A DNA stretch of 64,000 nt from JANPCX01 sp050916095 (GTDB lineage Bacteria; Pseudomonadota; Gammaproteobacteria; Burkholderiales; Burkholderiaceae_C). The notes under the pieces were generated by a model. The model was not told where the DNA came from, did no database searches, and saw only the letters and a list, made by a program, of their open reading frames with translations. Shown here in pieces: positions 63,195 through 64,000 of this stretch. How positions within the stretch are numbered: position 1 is the stretch's first letter; each line of letters starts with the position of its first letter. The translations under genes and the position numbers were made by a program. The stretch covers positions 1,860,001 to 1,924,000 of the forward strand of contig CP050901.1 of assembly GCA_050916095.1 (NCBI GenBank), read 5' to 3'.

Positions 63195-63530
63195 ATGCAT
63201 GTCGCGCGACTCTCCAGTGGAGACGATAAAGTTTTTGTCAATGCCTGCGGGGCCATTGCTGCAGCCCAAACGTTGATGCAACTGCGCCAGGCGCAAGCGG
63301 TTGTGTTGCCGCTGGACTTTGGTTTGAGCTTGGTGGATACGGCTCAGGGCATAGGCGTCTCGCCAGGCTGGGCATGCCAGTTACGCCGACGCGTCATGCG
63401 TGGGCAACTTGTCGGCACCGCTGACGCCTTTAACGTGGGGGGGGCTCCTCTGGTAGCTAGCGAACGACAGTCGTTCCAGTGTCAACTCATCTGCGCCGCC
63501 TGCCGCAGGATTTCTCCCAGCTCCGCCTGA
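63195..63530 (+). pseudogene. Truncated transposase N-terminus (HTH, IS630-like) remnant
   Basis: The 111-aa frame contains LRQAQAVVLPLDFGLSLVDTAQGIGVSPGWACQLRRRVMRGQLVG, a pattern seen at the N terminus of some winged-HTH transposases. From about 63475 it runs antisense over the end of the next gene (LICAACRRISPSSA), so the true transposase part stops there. No inverted repeats or catalytic core are present. Family assignment is tentative. Confidence 0.5.
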
Positions 63531-64000
63531 CAAGGCTGCAAAAACTCCGTCTCCACGCGCAAGGCCTGCTGCAGCGCCAAGTCGTCACGCTCGACCTTGT
63601 CATAGGGGATGGGCAGTTCGTCGAAATCGGTATTGCCCAGCGTGAGCTGGCTGGTGGCACCAGGGGTGTCGTTGAAACCTTGGCGAGCCATGTAGATTTC
63701 CGGGCGGTAAATTTTTTGGAAGATGCCCATGACCGCGATGAGGCCCGCCAGATAGACACGGCTGTGCTCGGTGAGGGGCTTGCGCACATCGGCATAAATG
63801 GCCAGCGGTGCAGCAAAGCCAGGCGGTCGGAAGAAGCGAGGGGCCAAAGCCATGTGTTTGAAATACTGGGTGGTGGCGGAGTCGCCGCCCATTTCCAGGT
63901 ATTCGCGGCCCAGCACACTGTGAACATATTCGGTGGCCATGTACTGTTTCTTTTGGGAAATGCTGATGGCCACTGTGAGGGGCTCAGTACAACAACCACT
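63482..64000 (-). CDS. Unknown protein, C-terminal part (5' end outside window)
   Basis: Minus-strand frame, open to the edge of the window; a GTG at 63973 and an ATG at 63940 (MATEYVHSVLG) are possible internal starts, but the coding look continues upstream (TEPLTVAISISQKKQY). Visible features: FFRPPGFAAPLAIYADVRKPLTEHSRVYLAGLIAVMG, DTPGATSQLTLGNTDFDELPIPYDK and an acidic C-terminal helix. No signal peptide in view and no domain that I can identify. The C terminus overlaps the transposase remnant frame on the opposite strand. Confidence 0.6.
   Translation of the reverse strand, partial: SGCCTEPLTVAISISQKKQYMATEYVHSVLGREYLEMGGDSATTQYFKHMALAPRFFRPPGFAAPLAIYADVRKPLTEHSRVYLAGLIAVMGIFQKIYRPEIYMARQGFNDTPGATSQLTLGNTDFDELPIPYDKVERDDLALQQALRVETEFLQPCQAELGEILRQAAQMS

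Overview
The window looks like chromosomal DNA of a betaproteobacterium, order Burkholderiales, most likely family Comamonadaceae. This is an inference from the blocks smc-zipA-(...)-ligA and dapC-dapD-pilT/U-dapE-prmB, the xdhABC set, the high G+C and the many intergenic inverted repeats of the CCGTTCG...CTGAGC..TCGAAGG type. No rRNA, tRNA or CRISPR array was seen. Two core genes (an RND pump and ligA) are each broken by one base in a homopolymer, which suggests residual sequence errors.

Layout. 1-4.7 kb: the end of a catabolic/transport operon (amino-acid ABC transporter, isoaspartyl peptidase, MmgE/PrpD protein, VOC protein, YciI-like protein). 4.7-12.4 kb, minus strand: a tripartite efflux system (TetR repressor with a clear palindromic operator, membrane-fusion protein, RND pump), followed by a Pcm-like protein, a rhodanese and a TolC-type channel. 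12.4-13.7 kb: two exported proteins (MipA/OmpV and DUF3617-like). 14-19.3 kb: a MacAB-like exporter followed by a response regulator and sensor kinase. 19.4-27.7 kb: EF-hand protein, DUF4397 lipoprotein, OsmC, pirin, and a second MacAB-like exporter whose adaptor carries an inserted CpxP/Spy-like helical segment, then a DUF1439 lipoprotein. 27.9-35.2 kb: uppP, xanthine dehydrogenase xdhABC, and ribA preceded by a short leader ending in an intrinsic terminator.

35.2-39 kb is accessory: nested inverted-repeat elements and a Tn552/TniAB-like transposition module (zinc-ribbon protein, DDE integrase, AAA ATPase, 53-residue protein). 39.2-49.1 kb, minus strand: TPR-methyltransferase, Ohr, ABC-F ATPase, prmB, dapE, PilT/PilU ATPase, dapD, dapC, with a ParE-type toxin-antitoxin pair directly upstream of dapC. 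49.2-52.6 kb: a short secreted Rhs/YD-repeat protein with an unrecognised C-terminal tip, overlapped by a small candidate immunity gene. 52.8-64 kb: XRE regulator, queF, smc, zipA, an IS5-family element with intact ends and TSD, a CheY-like protein, ligA, a transposase remnant and the end of an unknown gene.

The most unusual content is the Rhs tip/immunity pair, the four-gene transposition module, the ribA leader, and a family of MITE-like elements whose three copies sit at or just after the stop codons of plus-strand genes.
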